Notes: generated from the sequence alone by a model not told the origin. 64,000 bases of DNA from Burkholderiales bacterium (GCA_905339295.1 CAJPFI010000006.1:124001-188000), one strand, 5' to 3'. Counted from the first letter of the stretch, positions 8,973 to 18,494 are shown. A program made the numbers and translations.

Positions 8973-9603
8973 CGGAGGCGACGCATGCGCAGCGGTAGCG
9001 CGAATCGTACCGGATTCGCGCGGCCGGCGGGAGCCGCTGGCGCGAGGATCGCTCGGTCGCGGGCCGCCGCCGGTCGCATCGTTGGCGCCTGCGCGCAGCG
9101 CGAGCCCGCGCCCCGCGCCGGATTCGCACCGCGCGCCGCCGCTCGCTGTTCTTCCCGACGCTTCCGAGGCTGTCCGGCGAGCTGCGCGCACGCTCGAGCG
9201 ACGCGGTGCGCCATGTCGCGGACGGTTCGGTCGCGCTGCTGCACCGGGAAAGCAATCACTCCGAGGCGATGTCGACCGCCGAGGACGAGCAGGGGGGCCG
9301 AAGCTCGCCCCCGGCGGACTGTGGATCGCCGACGACACCGGCTGGGCGACGACGGCTCGCGCGCGGAGGCACCTGTCCGAGCCGGGACTCGACGTGGTCG
9401 AGGAACGCTCGGCGTGGAAGGCGTTCCGCCGACGTTGAGCGATCCACGGGTCAGCGTCGTCCCCGTCACGTCCCGCGAGCAGCCGGCGTCGGACAGGTTC
9501 ACGGACCGCCGCGCACGTCAGCGTGCCGCCGACCGCGGGGCGGATAGAATCGGCGCGTGCCGCGCGCTTCCTCCGCGCGGTCACGCGCGTTTCGCCCGCC
9601 ACG
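8973..9603. other. Long intergenic region holding only the methyltransferase remnant
   Basis: About 630 bases between the divergent PqqD-like gene and the DUF454 gene. Apart from the remnant at 9122-9438 I see no supported coding sequence; the longer frames are GC-driven shadows. Promoters for the flanking divergent genes should lie here, but no convincing -35/-10 pair is visible. Confidence 0.4.
9122..9438 (+). pseudogene. Remnant of a class I SAM-dependent methyltransferase, frameshifted
   Basis: Two consecutive frames together read like the C-terminal half of a class I methyltransferase: DGSVALLHRESNHSEAM in frame 2, then PKLAPGGLWIADDTGW in frame 1, ending at the TGA at 9438. In the family this segment is typically LLHIDGxHSYE...LxPGGxxxxDDxxW. 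The frame change falls on a run of six G at about 9294-9299. No SAM-binding glycine loop is found upstream, so the 5' half is missing. It could be a decayed gene, or a partly misassembled one if the G run is a sequencing error. Confidence 0.45.
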
Positions 9604-10035
9604 ATGCCCGAGCCCGACACGCCCGACCTTCCGAGTCTCCACCCGTCGGCGACGGTGCGCTGGCTCCTGGTCGTGGCGGGCGTCGTCGCGACGCTGCTCG
9701 GGATCCTCGGCGCGTTCCTGCCCGTGCTGCCGACGACGCCGTTCCTGCTCGTCGCGGCCGCGTGCTTCGCGCGCGCGTCGCCGAGACTCGACCGGATGCT
9801 CACGCAGTCGAGGACCTTCGGACCGACGATCGTCGAATGGAGGCGTCATCGCAGCATTCCGTGGCGCACGAAGCTGACAGCGATCGCGCTGATGAGCGCG
9901 ACGCTCGCGGTGTCGGTCGCGTTCTTCGTGCGCCCCGCATGGCTGCAGGCGCTGCTGGCCGCGTTCGGGGTCGCGCTGGCGGTCTGGCTGTGGCGCATCC
10001 CGTCGCGGGACCGGCCGTCCCGCGCCACGGAGTAG
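9604..10035 (+). CDS. DUF454 (YbaN) inner-membrane protein
   Basis: 143 residues with two or more membrane helices (WLLVVAGVVATLLGILGAF near 20-40 and two near 100-130). The signature LGAFLPVLPTTPFLLVAAACFARASPRL between the first two helices is characteristic of the YbaN/DUF454 family. Function is unknown in the family. The gene stands alone between the methyltransferase remnant and pgsA, and shares direction with pgsA. Confidence 0.85.
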   Translation: MPEPDTPDLPSLHPSATVRWLLVVAGVVATLLGILGAFLPVLPTTPFLLVAAACFARASPRLDRMLTQSRTFGPTIVEWRRHRSIPWRTKLTAIALMSATLAVSVAFFVRPAWLQALLAAFGVALAVWLWRIPSRDRPSRATE

Positions 10036-10070
10036 AATGCCTCGCGCCGCATGTCCGGCGACGCGTCCGC

Positions 10071-10643
10071 ATGCCGATGAACGTCCCGACCGCGCTCACG
10101 TGGCTGCGGATCCTGCTGATCCCGGTCTTCGTCGGCGTCTATTACCTGCCCGACGCGTGGCTCGCGCCCGCGGGCAAGAACTGGCTCGCGATGGGCATCT
10201 TCGCCGTCGCGGCGCTCACCGACTGGCTCGACGGCTGGCTCGCGCGGAGGCTCGGCCTCATGAGCGCGTTCGGCGCGTTCCTCGATCCGGTCGCCGACAA
10301 GCTGATGGTCGCCGCCGCGCTGATCCTGCTGGTCGCGCTCGGGCGCGCGGACGCGTGGCTCGCGGCGATCATCATCGGTCGCGAGATCGCGATCTCGGCG
10401 CTGCGCGAATGGATGGCCGAGCTCGGCGCCGGCAAGAGCGTCGCGGTGGCGTTCGCCGGCAAACTGAAGACCGCCGCGCAGATGACCGCGATCATCGCGC
10501 TGCTGCTGTACGAGCCGCTGATTCCGGGCGTGTCGACGCCGCTGCTGGGCACCGTCGCGCTGTGGATCGCCGCGATCCTGACGCTCTGGTCGATGGTGCA
10601 TTACATGCGGAAGGCGGCGCCGTACCTGCGCTCGGATCGCTGA
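10071..10643 (+). CDS. pgsA: CDP-diacylglycerol--glycerol-3-phosphate 3-phosphatidyltransferase
   Basis: 190 residues, a normal length for PgsA. It makes phosphatidylglycerol phosphate at the inner membrane, the committed step to phosphatidylglycerol and cardiolipin. The CDP-alcohol phosphotransferase motif D-x2-DG-x2-AR-x8-G-x3-D-x3-D is complete around residues 45-70 (TDWLDGWLARR, GAFLDPVADK), with four or more membrane helices around it. An in-frame ATG two codons later (MNVPTAL) is an equally good start. It sits directly before tRNA-Asn. Confidence 0.95.
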   Translation: MPMNVPTALTWLRILLIPVFVGVYYLPDAWLAPAGKNWLAMGIFAVAALTDWLDGWLARRLGLMSAFGAFLDPVADKLMVAAALILLVALGRADAWLAAIIIGREIAISALREWMAELGAGKSVAVAFAGKLKTAAQMTAIIALLLYEPLIPGVSTPLLGTVALWIAAILTLWSMVHYMRKAAPYLRSDR

Positions 10644-10662
10644 GGGACGGCGGGGGCGTCCG

Positions 10663-10692
10663 TTGCCCGGGCCGCAGGGCCGATGCTATAAT
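10663..10692 (+). promoter_or_regulatory. Sigma-70 promoter of tRNA-Asn
   Basis: TTGCCC at 10663-10668 and a perfect TATAAT at 10687-10692 are separated by 18 bases, with an extended -10 (TGC just before TATAAT). The tRNA begins 20 bases after the -10 box. The strength of the -10 is as expected for a stable RNA gene. Confidence 0.75.
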
Positions 10693-10711
10693 CGAAAGCT
10701 TCGGTTTCCCT

Positions 10712-10787
10712 TCCCCGATAGCTCAGTTGGTAGAGCGACGGACTGTTAATCCGCAGGTCCCAGGTTCGAGCCCTGGTCGGGGAGCCA
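10712..10787 (+). tRNA. tRNA-Asn (GTT)
   Basis: A complete cloverleaf. The acceptor stem TCCCCGA pairs with TCGGGGA, the D-loop is AGCTCAGTTGGTAGAGC, the anticodon loop CTGTTAA carries GTT at 10745-10747, and the T-arm is GGTTCGAGCCC. The CCA end is encoded. An integrase remnant immediately follows on the opposite strand and its frame runs into the tRNA 3' half, as is usual at tRNA integration sites. Confidence 0.97.
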
Positions 10788-11387
10788 AATCAAGCAAGAT
10801 GTTGTGCGTGCTTCCGCGTTCTCCGCGGACCCAGGTGTGCCCAAAAATGTGCCCAGCCTGGTCGCAGCGCTTCGCAGTTGCTCGGGCGCGAAGTGCGCGT
10901 AGCGCTTCACCATCAACGGCGACTTCCACGCGCCGAGCTCCTGCAGTTCCGCGATCGTCGTGCCGGCCATGACGTGCCACGTGGCCCAGACGTGCCGCAG
11001 GTCGTGCCAGCGGAAGTTCTTGATGCCAGCGCGCTTCAAGGCATTGCGCCACGCTCTTGTGTTCACCTGATCGAGGGGTCTGCCCTTGTAGGTGAACACG
11101 CGATCGGGATGCTTGCCCTTCTCCTTGTCGAGCACCGCCATCGCGTCGTCATTCAACGGCACGCCAATCGCCTCGCCGCCATTGGCTTCGTCGGCATGAA
11201 CCCATGCCGTGCGGCGCTTCATATCGACGTCGGGCCATCTCAGTCGGAGCACGTTGGCCTGGCGTAATCCCGTTGCCAGCGCAAAACGCGTGAGCTGTTT
11301 CTGATGCGTTGGCAGCGCGTCTAAGAGCCGAGTTGCCTCCTCCTTGGTAAGCCAGCGTACCCGTCGCTTCGCCTCCGGATAGAGGGT
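10746..11387 (-). pseudogene. Tyrosine recombinase (phage-type integrase), N-terminally truncated copy 1
   Basis: An open frame of about 213 codons after a TGA at 11388-11390, with no start codon before an internal GTG. It contains the catalytic domain of a tyrosine integrase: ATGLRQANVLRLRW (first Arg), WHDLRHVWAT (HxxR), LGAW, and KRYAHF with the nucleophile Tyr. The N-terminal core-binding and arm-binding domains are missing. The last residues (DQGSNLGPAD) are translated from tRNA-Asn itself, so the normal C-terminus may be lost or shifted. It is probably non-functional although the catalytic residues survive. Confidence 0.8.
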
Positions 11388-11859
11388 TCATCTCCGACAA
11401 TGCGCAGTCGGCGAGCCGGAAGTTCGGCGTCAAGAGCGTCTCGCTCGTCGCCGACAAGCCGGCGTAGCGGCGGCGAGCGCATCGCGACCTTGTCCGCCGA
11501 GACCGCACCGCCGCCGCCGTTTCACACGGGCCGCTTTTGCGAGCGCGCGTTGCGGCGAATGGTGATGGCCACAGTCATGAAGACGACGGTTCAGGGCTTT
11601 CTGCCGTGATGTCTGCTTGCCGAGACTGTGTCATTGCTCAATGCGCAACCGCCGCCTGCTTCCCTATCGCAAACGGGCGATCGGCCTGGCCGAAGGAAGA
11701 GTGCCGGAGATTGGTGTTGGGTCGGGGTTGAATTTTCGCTTGTACGGTGCTCCCGCGCGAACCATTGGCGCTCGATCCGGTGCGACAATCGATCGTCGTG
11801 GCGCGGCAACCGGCAGATGCTTCAGCTGTGACTGCAACCTTCATCGAGGCCCCTGCGGA
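11388..11859. other. Non-coding scar between the two integrase remnants
   Basis: About 470 bases of lower-GC, mixed-composition sequence. No frame here gives a recognisable protein and I see no inverted repeats of an insertion sequence. It probably represents eroded mobile-element DNA. Confidence 0.35.
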
Positions 11860-12380
11860 AGCCGTCGAGGTGCCGGCCATGGTGTGCGATCTGGCCCCGA
11901 CGCGCTGCAGATCGTGGCAGCGGAAGTTCTCGATGCCGGCGCGCTTGAGCCCGTTGCGCCATGATCTCCTGTTCAGCAGACCAGGGGGCCTGTCCTTGTA
12001 GGTGAACACGCGCTCGGGGTGCTCGCCTTGCTCCTCGCGCAGCCCTGCCATCGCGTCGTCATTCAACGGCACGCCGATCGCCTCGCTGCCCTTGGCCTCG
12101 TCGGCATGAGCCCATGCCCCTGCGACGCTCCATGTCCAGGGCGCACCGTTGCAGCCCGAGCGCGTCGGCCTGCCGTCATGCCTTGGCGAGGGCAAGGCGT
12201 ACGAGCGATCTCCGATGCGCTGGCAGCGTCCAGGGGCCGACTTGCCTGCTCGTCGTTCAGCCAGCGCACCTGCCGCTTCGCTTCCGGATAGAGCGTCACC
12301 GCCGGAGCTCTCTCGATCCATTGCCACGGAAGCGGCCCCATGCCGTCGGACCGTTGTCGGGGCTTGCCGAGCGGCCGCGT
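11860..12380 (-). pseudogene. Tyrosine recombinase, decayed copy 2
   Basis: Similar to copy 1 but more degraded. Segments WIERAPAVTLYPEAKRQVRW (about 12255-12330) and, in another frame, HADEAKGSEAIGVPLNDDAM, RVFTYKDRP and WRNGLKRAGIENF (about 11915-12110) follow the same order as in copy 1. The HxxR motif has become CHDLQ, losing the catalytic Arg, and the nucleophile-Tyr segment is absent. At least one frameshift lies near 12150. Clearly a dead paralogue of copy 1. Confidence 0.75.
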
Positions 12381-12749
12381 TTCACGCGTCGCTGCAATGC
12401 CCATCGGCATGACCTCCGCGTCCCAAGGGGACGCTTCCGCGTGCGGCGGCGCACGGACGCACGAACCACGGTGGGGTCATAAGCGTACAATGGATCGTCG
12501 GGACGCTCCGGGCAGCTTCGCCATTCGAGCGGCGCAGTCAGCGGTCGCCGCGGCGTTTCGACCACGCCGATATCGCCGGCATTCGGCGGCATCGGTGCAT
12601 ACCGCGCGTCGTGCCTTTCGGACGCGCGTGACGTCGGCGGTCGAGGCCGAAATCGGTCGCCTTCCGGACAATCGTCGATCCCGGACCCGCCTTGGATGGC
12701 GCGAGGCTCGAATCTCCGGCCATTCCGCACATCACGAGCGAGGAAAACC

Positions 12750-13103
12750 GTGCAGATCCAGCTCAATACCGACAAAAATGTAGTCGGCTCCGACGACCTG
12801 GCCGCGAAACTCGAAGGCAAGGTCCGCGCGGCGCTCGGCCGCTTCTCCGACCGGATCACACGCGTCGAGGTACATCTGAAGGACCTCGACGGCGACAGGA
12901 AGAAGGGTGATGACAAGCGCTGCACGATGGAGGCGCGCGTGGCCGGACGCCAGCCGATGTCGGTGACCCACGAAGCGCCCAGCGTGATCCTGGCCATCGA
13001 CGGAGCCTCGGACAAGCTGGCTCGTGCGCTTGACCGGAGTTTCGGAAAGCTCGACGCAGACCGGCGAAGCGGCCCGGCCCAGACGAACGACGGGGCCAGC
13101 TAG
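12750..13103 (+). CDS. Ribosome hibernation factor-like protein (HPF/RaiA family, short form)
   Basis: 117 residues, GTG start with AGGA five bases upstream. The beta-alpha-beta-beta-beta-alpha pattern (VQIQLNTDKN, a helix ending RFSDRITRVEVHLKD, CTMEARVAG, and the terminal helix ASDKLARALDRSFGKL) is that of HPF/RaiA proteins that bind the 30S decoding region and stabilise inactive ribosomes. It lacks the long C-terminal dimerisation domain. The gene is followed by a bacterial eRF1-like protein, which supports a role in translation control under stress. Confidence 0.8.
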   Translation: MQIQLNTDKNVVGSDDLAAKLEGKVRAALGRFSDRITRVEVHLKDLDGDRKKGDDKRCTMEARVAGRQPMSVTHEAPSVILAIDGASDKLARALDRSFGKLDADRRSGPAQTNDGAS

Positions 13104-13319
13104 TTGCACTTCCCGGCAATTTCGCTCGAGGGTACACGTCGAAACGGGAAGGCACTCCGCGTCGCCCCGCCTCGCGTTATCACGCGGTACGGTTGCGGGC
13201 TCCCGCCTTGCCTGACATCCCCTTTCATCCGTTCCTTCATCGTCGCAAGCGTCGGGACAGCACACTGGAGCGGCGCCGCGAGAGCGGCCTTCGGACCTCG
13301 ACCAGGGAGTTGAACAGTC

Positions 13320-14507
13320 ATGCTCGCGCTTCGCGACCTGAAAGAGCTGCTGTCGGCGGGCAGGTCTGGCCCCTGCGTGTCGATCTACCTCCCGACGCAT
13401 CGGCATCACCCCGACAACCAGCAGGACCCGATCCGGTTCCGCAATCTGGTCAGGCAGGCAGCCGACTCGTTGCAGCACGATCGCCCGGCAGCATTGAGCG
13501 CGTCGGTGCTGGCCCGGTTTCATGCGCTGGGCGAAGAGACGGAGTTCTGGAATCACACGACCGACGGGCTGGCCGTGTTCGGTGCTCCTGACCTGTTCCG
13601 CATCGTGCGCCTGCAGCGGTCGGTGCCGGAGCTGGCGATCGTGGCCGGCAGCTTCCACGTCAAGCCGCTGTTGCGCATCGTGCAATCGGCCGATCGATTC
13701 CAGGTGCTTTGCGTCAACCGGCGCGACATCCGGTTGTTCGAGGGCAGCCGCGATGCGCTCGACGAGATCGACCTGGCGGAAGGCGTGCCGCGCACGGCCA
13801 CGGACGTGCTGGGCGACGAGCTGCCCGAGCCGTCGAGCCAGGCGCGCTCGTACGGCACCGGTCCCGCGGCCAGCGGCGCCGGGTCCAATCGCGGCGCCGG
13901 CGGCGCCAAGTCTGGCGGGATGCATCACGGGCATGGATCGAAGCAGGACGTGATCGACCAGCAGACCGAGCGCTTCTTCCGCGCGGTCGATCGGGCGGTC
14001 ACCGAGCACCATTCGCAGCCGTCGGGCTTGCCGCTCATCCTGGCAGCGCTGCCCGAGCATCACGCGCCATTCCGTTCGGTCAGCCACAACGCGCAACTGA
14101 TCGCCCCGGGCCTCGAGGTCAACCCCGAGGCGCTGTCGATCGACGAACTGAGGACGCGCGCGTGGCAGGTGATGGAGCCCGTGTACCTGGAGCGGCTGGC
14201 GGGTCTTGTCGAGCGGTTCGGCGCGGCTCGCACATCGCAGCTCGGCGACGACCGCTTGCCCCAGGTCGCGGCGGCCGCGGCCGCGGGTCGCGTCGGGACG
14301 TTGCTGATCGATGCGCAACGACATGTGCCAGGACGCCTGGATCCGGCCACGGGCTCGACTCGGACCGGCACGCTCGCGCATCCCGAGGTCGATGATATGC
14401 TGGACGACCTGGCGGAACTGGTGCTCGCGAAGGGGGGAGAGATCGTGATCGTGCCCGCCGACCGGATGCCATCGGCCACGGGCCTGGCGGCGATCTATCG
14501 CTATTGA
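13320..14507 (+). CDS. Bacterial eRF1-like (baeRF) family protein
   Basis: 395 residues, cytoplasmic. The opening LRDLKELLSAGRSGPCVSIYLPTHR and the ending PADRMPSATGLAAIYRY are hallmarks of baeRF proteins, which share the fold of archaeal and eukaryotic peptide release factor 1. A Gly/Ala/His-rich linker (about residues 185-210) separates the N-terminal half from the eRF1 domain-2/3-like half. No GGQ motif is seen, so classic peptide release is not shown. A role in rescuing or hibernating ribosomes is suggested by the HPF neighbour; this is inference. Confidence 0.72.
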   Translation: MLALRDLKELLSAGRSGPCVSIYLPTHRHHPDNQQDPIRFRNLVRQAADSLQHDRPAALSASVLARFHALGEETEFWNHTTDGLAVFGAPDLFRIVRLQRSVPELAIVAGSFHVKPLLRIVQSADRFQVLCVNRRDIRLFEGSRDALDEIDLAEGVPRTATDVLGDELPEPSSQARSYGTGPAASGAGSNRGAGGAKSGGMHHGHGSKQDVIDQQTERFFRAVDRAVTEHHSQPSGLPLILAALPEHHAPFRSVSHNAQLIAPGLEVNPEALSIDELRTRAWQVMEPVYLERLAGLVERFGAARTSQLGDDRLPQVAAAAAAGRVGTLLIDAQRHVPGRLDPATGSTRTGTLAHPEVDDMLDDLAELVLAKGGEIVIVPADRMPSATGLAAIYRY

Positions 14508-14610
14508 CACCCGCTTGTCGACGCAAGCGCGGCCACCGTCGCGATCGTCGTCCTGATCGCGACGCAACGGCACGCCGAGCCGGCATCGGCATGGTGCGTC
14601 GTCGCGAATC

Positions 14611-15696
14611 CTAGCGGGCGCTCGTCAACGCGGCGCTCTTGTCGGCAATGCGCTGCAGCAGTCGTCGCCAGGACTTGACGAAGGACTGCGCGCCTTCCTG
14701 TTGCAGCCGGACCGCCAGCGCGTCGACGTCGATGCCGGCTTGCGCGAAGCGCGCGAGCACGGCCTCGGCATCGCCGCCGTCCGCGGCCATCGCCCCCGTG
14801 AACGTCCCCCGTTCGGCGAAGGCATGAAGGGTCTTCTCCGGGAGGGTGTCGATGGTGTCCGGCGCGACCAGCGCCTCGACATACAGCGTGTCGGATGCGT
14901 CGGGATCCTTGGTGCCGGTGCTGGCCCAGAGCAGGCGCTGCGGGCGTGCCCCGGCGGCGGCGAGCTTGCGCCATCGCTTCGATGCCAGCAGCTCCCGGTA
15001 CGCGCGGTAGGTGCGCAGTGCGATCGCGATGCCGAGCCGGTTGCGCAGTTCGGCGGGCACCCTGTCCCTGACCGCCACATCCCAGCGGCTCACGAACAGC
15101 GAGGCGACCGAGCCGACGCGCGGATCGAGCCCGGCTTCGAGTCGGCGCTCGATGCCGCGCAGGAAGGCCCCGGCGGCAGCGAGGTACTGCTCGGGCGAGA
15201 ACAGCAGCGTGACGTTGATCGGCACGCCGGAGAATATCGATTCCTCGATGGCGGGGATGCCCTCCGGCGTGCCCGGGATCTTCACGAACAGGTTCGCGCG
15301 CTCGGCCTGCCGGTGGATGCGGCGGGCGGCCTCGACGCTGCCCGCGGTATCGGTGGCGAGCAACGGCGAGACTTCCATCGAGACCCAGCCGTCGACGTGG
15401 TCGCTGGCGTCGTGCACCGGGCGGAACAGATCGGCGGCGCGGCGAAGGTCCTCGAGCGCCAGTTCGACGAAAAGGGATTCGCCCGACTTGCCCGCGCGCG
15501 CCTTCTCGCGGATGCCCGCGTCGTAGGCATCGCCATCGCCGATCGCGCCATCGAAGATGCTCGGGTTCGAGGTCAGGCCCGTGATCGAGTAGTCCTCGGC
15601 GTAGCGGCGCAGCGTGCCGTCATCGAGCAGCTCGCGGTTGATGTTGTCCAGCCACAGGCTCTGGCCGAGCTCGCGCAATCGTCGCGTCGGTTTCAT
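14611..15696 (-). CDS. tal: Transaldolase
   Basis: 361 residues, matching the longer (about 360-residue) transaldolase group. ITGLTSNPSIF near residue 38 and NLFVKIPGTPEG with the Schiff-base Lys near residue 140 identify it; LWASTGTKDP and a terminal SFVKSW segment agree. It transfers a dihydroxyacetone unit in the non-oxidative pentose phosphate pathway. It lies 43 bases downstream of the G6PDH gene, forming a zwf-tal unit. Confidence 0.95.
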   Translation of the reverse strand: MKPTRRLRELGQSLWLDNINRELLDDGTLRRYAEDYSITGLTSNPSIFDGAIGDGDAYDAGIREKARAGKSGESLFVELALEDLRRAADLFRPVHDASDHVDGWVSMEVSPLLATDTAGSVEAARRIHRQAERANLFVKIPGTPEGIPAIEESIFSGVPINVTLLFSPEQYLAAAGAFLRGIERRLEAGLDPRVGSVASLFVSRWDVAVRDRVPAELRNRLGIAIALRTYRAYRELLASKRWRKLAAAGARPQRLLWASTGTKDPDASDTLYVEALVAPDTIDTLPEKTLHAFAERGTFTGAMAADGGDAEAVLARFAQAGIDVDALAVRLQQEGAQSFVKSWRRLLQRIADKSAALTSAR

Positions 15697-15739
15697 GGGT
15701 GTGCCTGGCGGGTCGTCCGCGGCGTCTGCAACGAGGTTG

Positions 15740-17128
15740 TCAGCATGGCGCCATCTCCTCGGGCTTCGGATCGTGCCAGCCCGCGCCGCCGGCCACGACG
15801 CGCTCAGCGGACGACGGTCCCCAGCTGCCGGGCTCGTACTCCTGCACCGGCGCGGGATTGGCGAGCACGGGCTCGATCACCCGCCATGCCGCCTCCACGC
15901 TGTCGTCACGCGTGAACAGCGTGGGGTCGCCGCGCAGCGCGTCGCGCAGCAGGCGCTCGTACGGCAACGTTTCGCTGCGGGACTCGTGGCGGGCGATCAG
16001 CTCCACCGGCTCGCCGCGCATCTGCTCGCCATGCTGCTTGACGCGCGCGCCTGCCGAGATCGTCACCTCCGGACCGAGGCGGAAGCGGAAGTAGTTCGAG
16101 GTGGCCGGGCCGATCTCGTCGAAGATCGCCAGCGGCGGGCCGTTCAGGTTCACCCTGACTTCCGTGGCGGTGATCGGAAGGCACTTGCCGGCGCGGAGGT
16201 AGAACGGCACGCCGCCCCAGCGCCAGGTGTCGATGTGGAGGCACAGCGCCGCGAAGGTCTCGACCCGGGAATCCGCCGCCACGCCCTTCTCGTCGCGATA
16301 GCCGCGGAACTGGCCGCGCACCACTTGCGAGGGATCCAGCGGCCGCATCGCGCGGAACAGCCGCAGCTTCTCGGCGAGCATGGACTGCGGATCGCGCCCC
16401 GCCGGCGCATCCATCGCCAGCAGCGCGACCACCTGCAGCATGTGGTTCTGCACGACGTCGCGGATCGTGCCGACTTCGTCGTAGAAGGCGCCGCGGCCCT
16501 GCACGCCGAAGCTCTCGGCCATGGTGATCTGCACGTTGTCGACGTAGTGGCGGTTCCAGATCGGCTCGAGGAAGGCGTTGGCGAAACGGAAGTACAGCAG
16601 GTTCTGCACCGCCTCCTTGCCCAGGTAGTGATCGATCCGGAACACCGCCGATTCGCGGAAGACCTCGTGCAGCGTGCGGTTGAGCGCCTGTGCGGAGGCC
16701 AGGTCGCGACCGAACGGCTTCTCGACGATGATGCGAGCGTCGCTGGCGCAACCCGTTCTCGCCAGCCCCTGGACCACGGCGCCCAGCATGCTCGGAGGAA
16801 TCGCCATGTAGTGCAGCGGCCGCGTGGCGGCGCCCAGGGCTCGCCTCAGGCGCTCGTAGGTCGCCGGATCCGCGTAGTCACCGTCGACGTACCGCAGTTG
16901 CGCCGACAGCCTGGCGAACGCCTGCGCGTCGATGCCGCCGTTGTTCTCCAGGCTGTCGCGCGCGCGCTCGCGAAGCTTGTCCAGCGTCCAGCCGGCGCGG
17001 GCCATGCCGATGATCGGCATGGCCAGGTCGCCTGCGCGGATCAATGCCTGCAGCGCCGGGAAGATCTTCCTGTGCGCCAGGTCGCCGGTCGCGCCGAAGA
17101 ACACGAAGGCGTCGGGACCGGGGATCAT
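15740..17128 (-). CDS. zwf: Glucose-6-phosphate 1-dehydrogenase
   Basis: 462 residues. The NADP-binding loop [10 protein letters not shown] is at the N-terminus, and the active-site motif [13 protein letters not shown] is near residue 175. It oxidises glucose-6-phosphate to 6-phosphogluconolactone, supplying NADPH. The ATG at 17128 is preferred over the GTG two codons upstream because of its spacing from an AGGAGGG. It is paired with tal but not with pgl or gnd, so the unit may be an accessory pentose-phosphate module serving stress NADPH supply. Confidence 0.95.
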   Translation of the reverse strand: MIPGPDAFVFFGATGDLAHRKIFPALQALIRAGDLAMPIIGMARAGWTLDKLRERARDSLENNGGIDAQAFARLSAQLRYVDGDYADPATYERLRRALGAATRPLHYMAIPPSMLGAVVQGLARTGCASDARIIVEKPFGRDLASAQALNRTLHEVFRESAVFRIDHYLGKEAVQNLLYFRFANAFLEPIWNRHYVDNVQITMAESFGVQGRGAFYDEVGTIRDVVQNHMLQVVALLAMDAPAGRDPQSMLAEKLRLFRAMRPLDPSQVVRGQFRGYRDEKGVAADSRVETFAALCLHIDTWRWGGVPFYLRAGKCLPITATEVRVNLNGPPLAIFDEIGPATSNYFRFRLGPEVTISAGARVKQHGEQMRGEPVELIARHESRSETLPYERLLRDALRGDPTLFTRDDSVEAAWRVIEPVLANPAPVQEYEPGSWGPSSAERVVAGGAGWHDPKPEEMAPC

Positions 17129-17504
17129 CGTCACGATCCCTCCTCCCCGCGTGCGCCGTCCGCGCGTTTCCGAAACCGCGGCCGCCTTTCCTGACCGTGC
17201 GAGGCCGGCACGAGCGAGCGAACACGGTCGATGCTCGTGTGGACCGGGTGATCCGGCCGTTCGGCGACCGGCGCATCGACCCGGTCGTTGCCGTCGAGTG
17301 CCGTTGTTCCCGGCGAGAGGGCCGGGCCGTCATCGTGGCGAGGCCGCGCCACGACAACGCCGTGCATCCGCGCTCCGGCATCGGTCACTTGACCCCGCAC
17401 GAGTCCGGGCAGCACCATCCGGCCATTATCGACCAACCGTCCGGAGCCGTGTTCGGGGATCGATGGGCGCGACGTTCCGTGCTCGGGACGACCTGGCGAG
17501 ACGG
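17129..17504. other. Intergenic region between zwf and the YihY gene
   Basis: About 375 bases separating two divergent genes. I see no supported gene and no convincing promoter. The only clear signal is the AGGAGGG ribosome-binding site of zwf on the minus strand at about 17138-17144. Confidence 0.4.
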
Positions 17505-18439
17505 ATGAAACCGATGACCCTCAGGGATCTCTGGGGCCTGGTCAGGGCCGCCGCATCGGGGTGGGTCGACGACTACGCGCAGAGCATGGGCGCGGCGCTC
17601 GCCTACTACACGCTGTTCTCGATCGCGCCGCTGCTGCTGATCGTGATCTCGATCGCGGGGCTGGTCTTCGGCGACGACGCCGCGCGCGGAGAGATCTTCG
17701 GTCAGCTGGAGGGCATGCTGGGGCCCCCGGCGCGCTCGCGGTGCAGGGCCTGCTCGAAAGCGTGAGCAGGCCGGCCGAAAGCGTGATCGCCACGGTCCTC
17801 GGCGTCGTCCTTCTGCTGATCGGGGCGACCACGGTTTTCGGCGAGTTGCAGAGTGCTCTGGATCGCATCTGGCGTGCCCCGGGCAGGGAGGCGCGTTCGG
17901 GAGCATGGGGACTGGTGCGGTCGCGATTGCTGTCGTTCGGCATGATTCTCGGCATCGGCTTCCTGCTGATGGTGTCGCTGGTGGCGAGCGCCGCGTTGGC
18001 CGCGCTGCGCAAATGGTGGGATCCGGCGTCCGGCGACTGGACCGCGGTGGCGAGCATCGTCGAGCTCGGCACGAGCTTCGTGCTGGTCACGGTCGTGTTC
18101 GCGATGATCTACAAGATGATGCCGCGCGTGCGCATCGACTGGAAGGATGTCTGGATCGGCGCGGCGGCGACCTCGCTGCTGTTCACCGCCGGCAAGTACC
18201 TGGTCGGCATCTACATCGGGAGCAGCGGGATCGCCTCCGGGTTTGGCGCCGCCGCGTCGCTGGTCGTGGTTCTCGTCTGGGTCTACTACTCGGCCCAGAT
18301 CTTCCTGCTGGGCGCGGAGTTCACCTGGGCGTACGCGCACAGGTTCGGCTCGCGCAAGGACCTCGGCGCCGCGAAGGGTTCCACCGTGCCCGCCGCCACG
18401 ACGCGATCCGCCGAACCCGGCGATGGCGCTGTGCGATGA
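17505..18439 (+). pseudogene. YihY/BrkB-family inner-membrane protein, frameshifted
   Basis: Two frames together make a complete YihY protein of about 310 residues. Frame 1 runs from ATG 17505 (SMGAALAYYTLFSIAPLLLI, IFGQLEGMLG) and ends early at 17765. The family sequence continues in the next frame (GALAVQGLLESVSRPAESVI, LFTAGKYLVG, SAQIFLLGAEFTW) to 18439. The switch lies in GGGGCCCCC at about 17720-17728, so it is either a real one-base indel or a homopolymer sequencing error. Six membrane helices are recognisable. Function of the family is unsettled. Confidence 0.8.
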
Positions 18440-18494
18440 GCGATCGGCACGCCGCGGCGCACCGGAACGGTCCCGCCGGGCGCCCCGCGGCGGC

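Noticed and set aside
12704-12722. A tRNA T-arm-like patch (GGCTCGAATCTC) before the HPF gene, considered as a second attachment site
   Set aside because: The flanks do not pair as a T-stem and there is no longer match to the tRNA-Asn 3' end.
12477-12735. Small frames between the integrase scar and the HPF gene
   Set aside because: No ribosome-binding site, no recognisable domain, and frames of similar length occur on both strands.
17131-17436. A 101-codon minus-strand frame upstream of zwf
   Set aside because: It has no family resemblance or ribosome-binding site and overlaps the zwf leader; left as non-coding.
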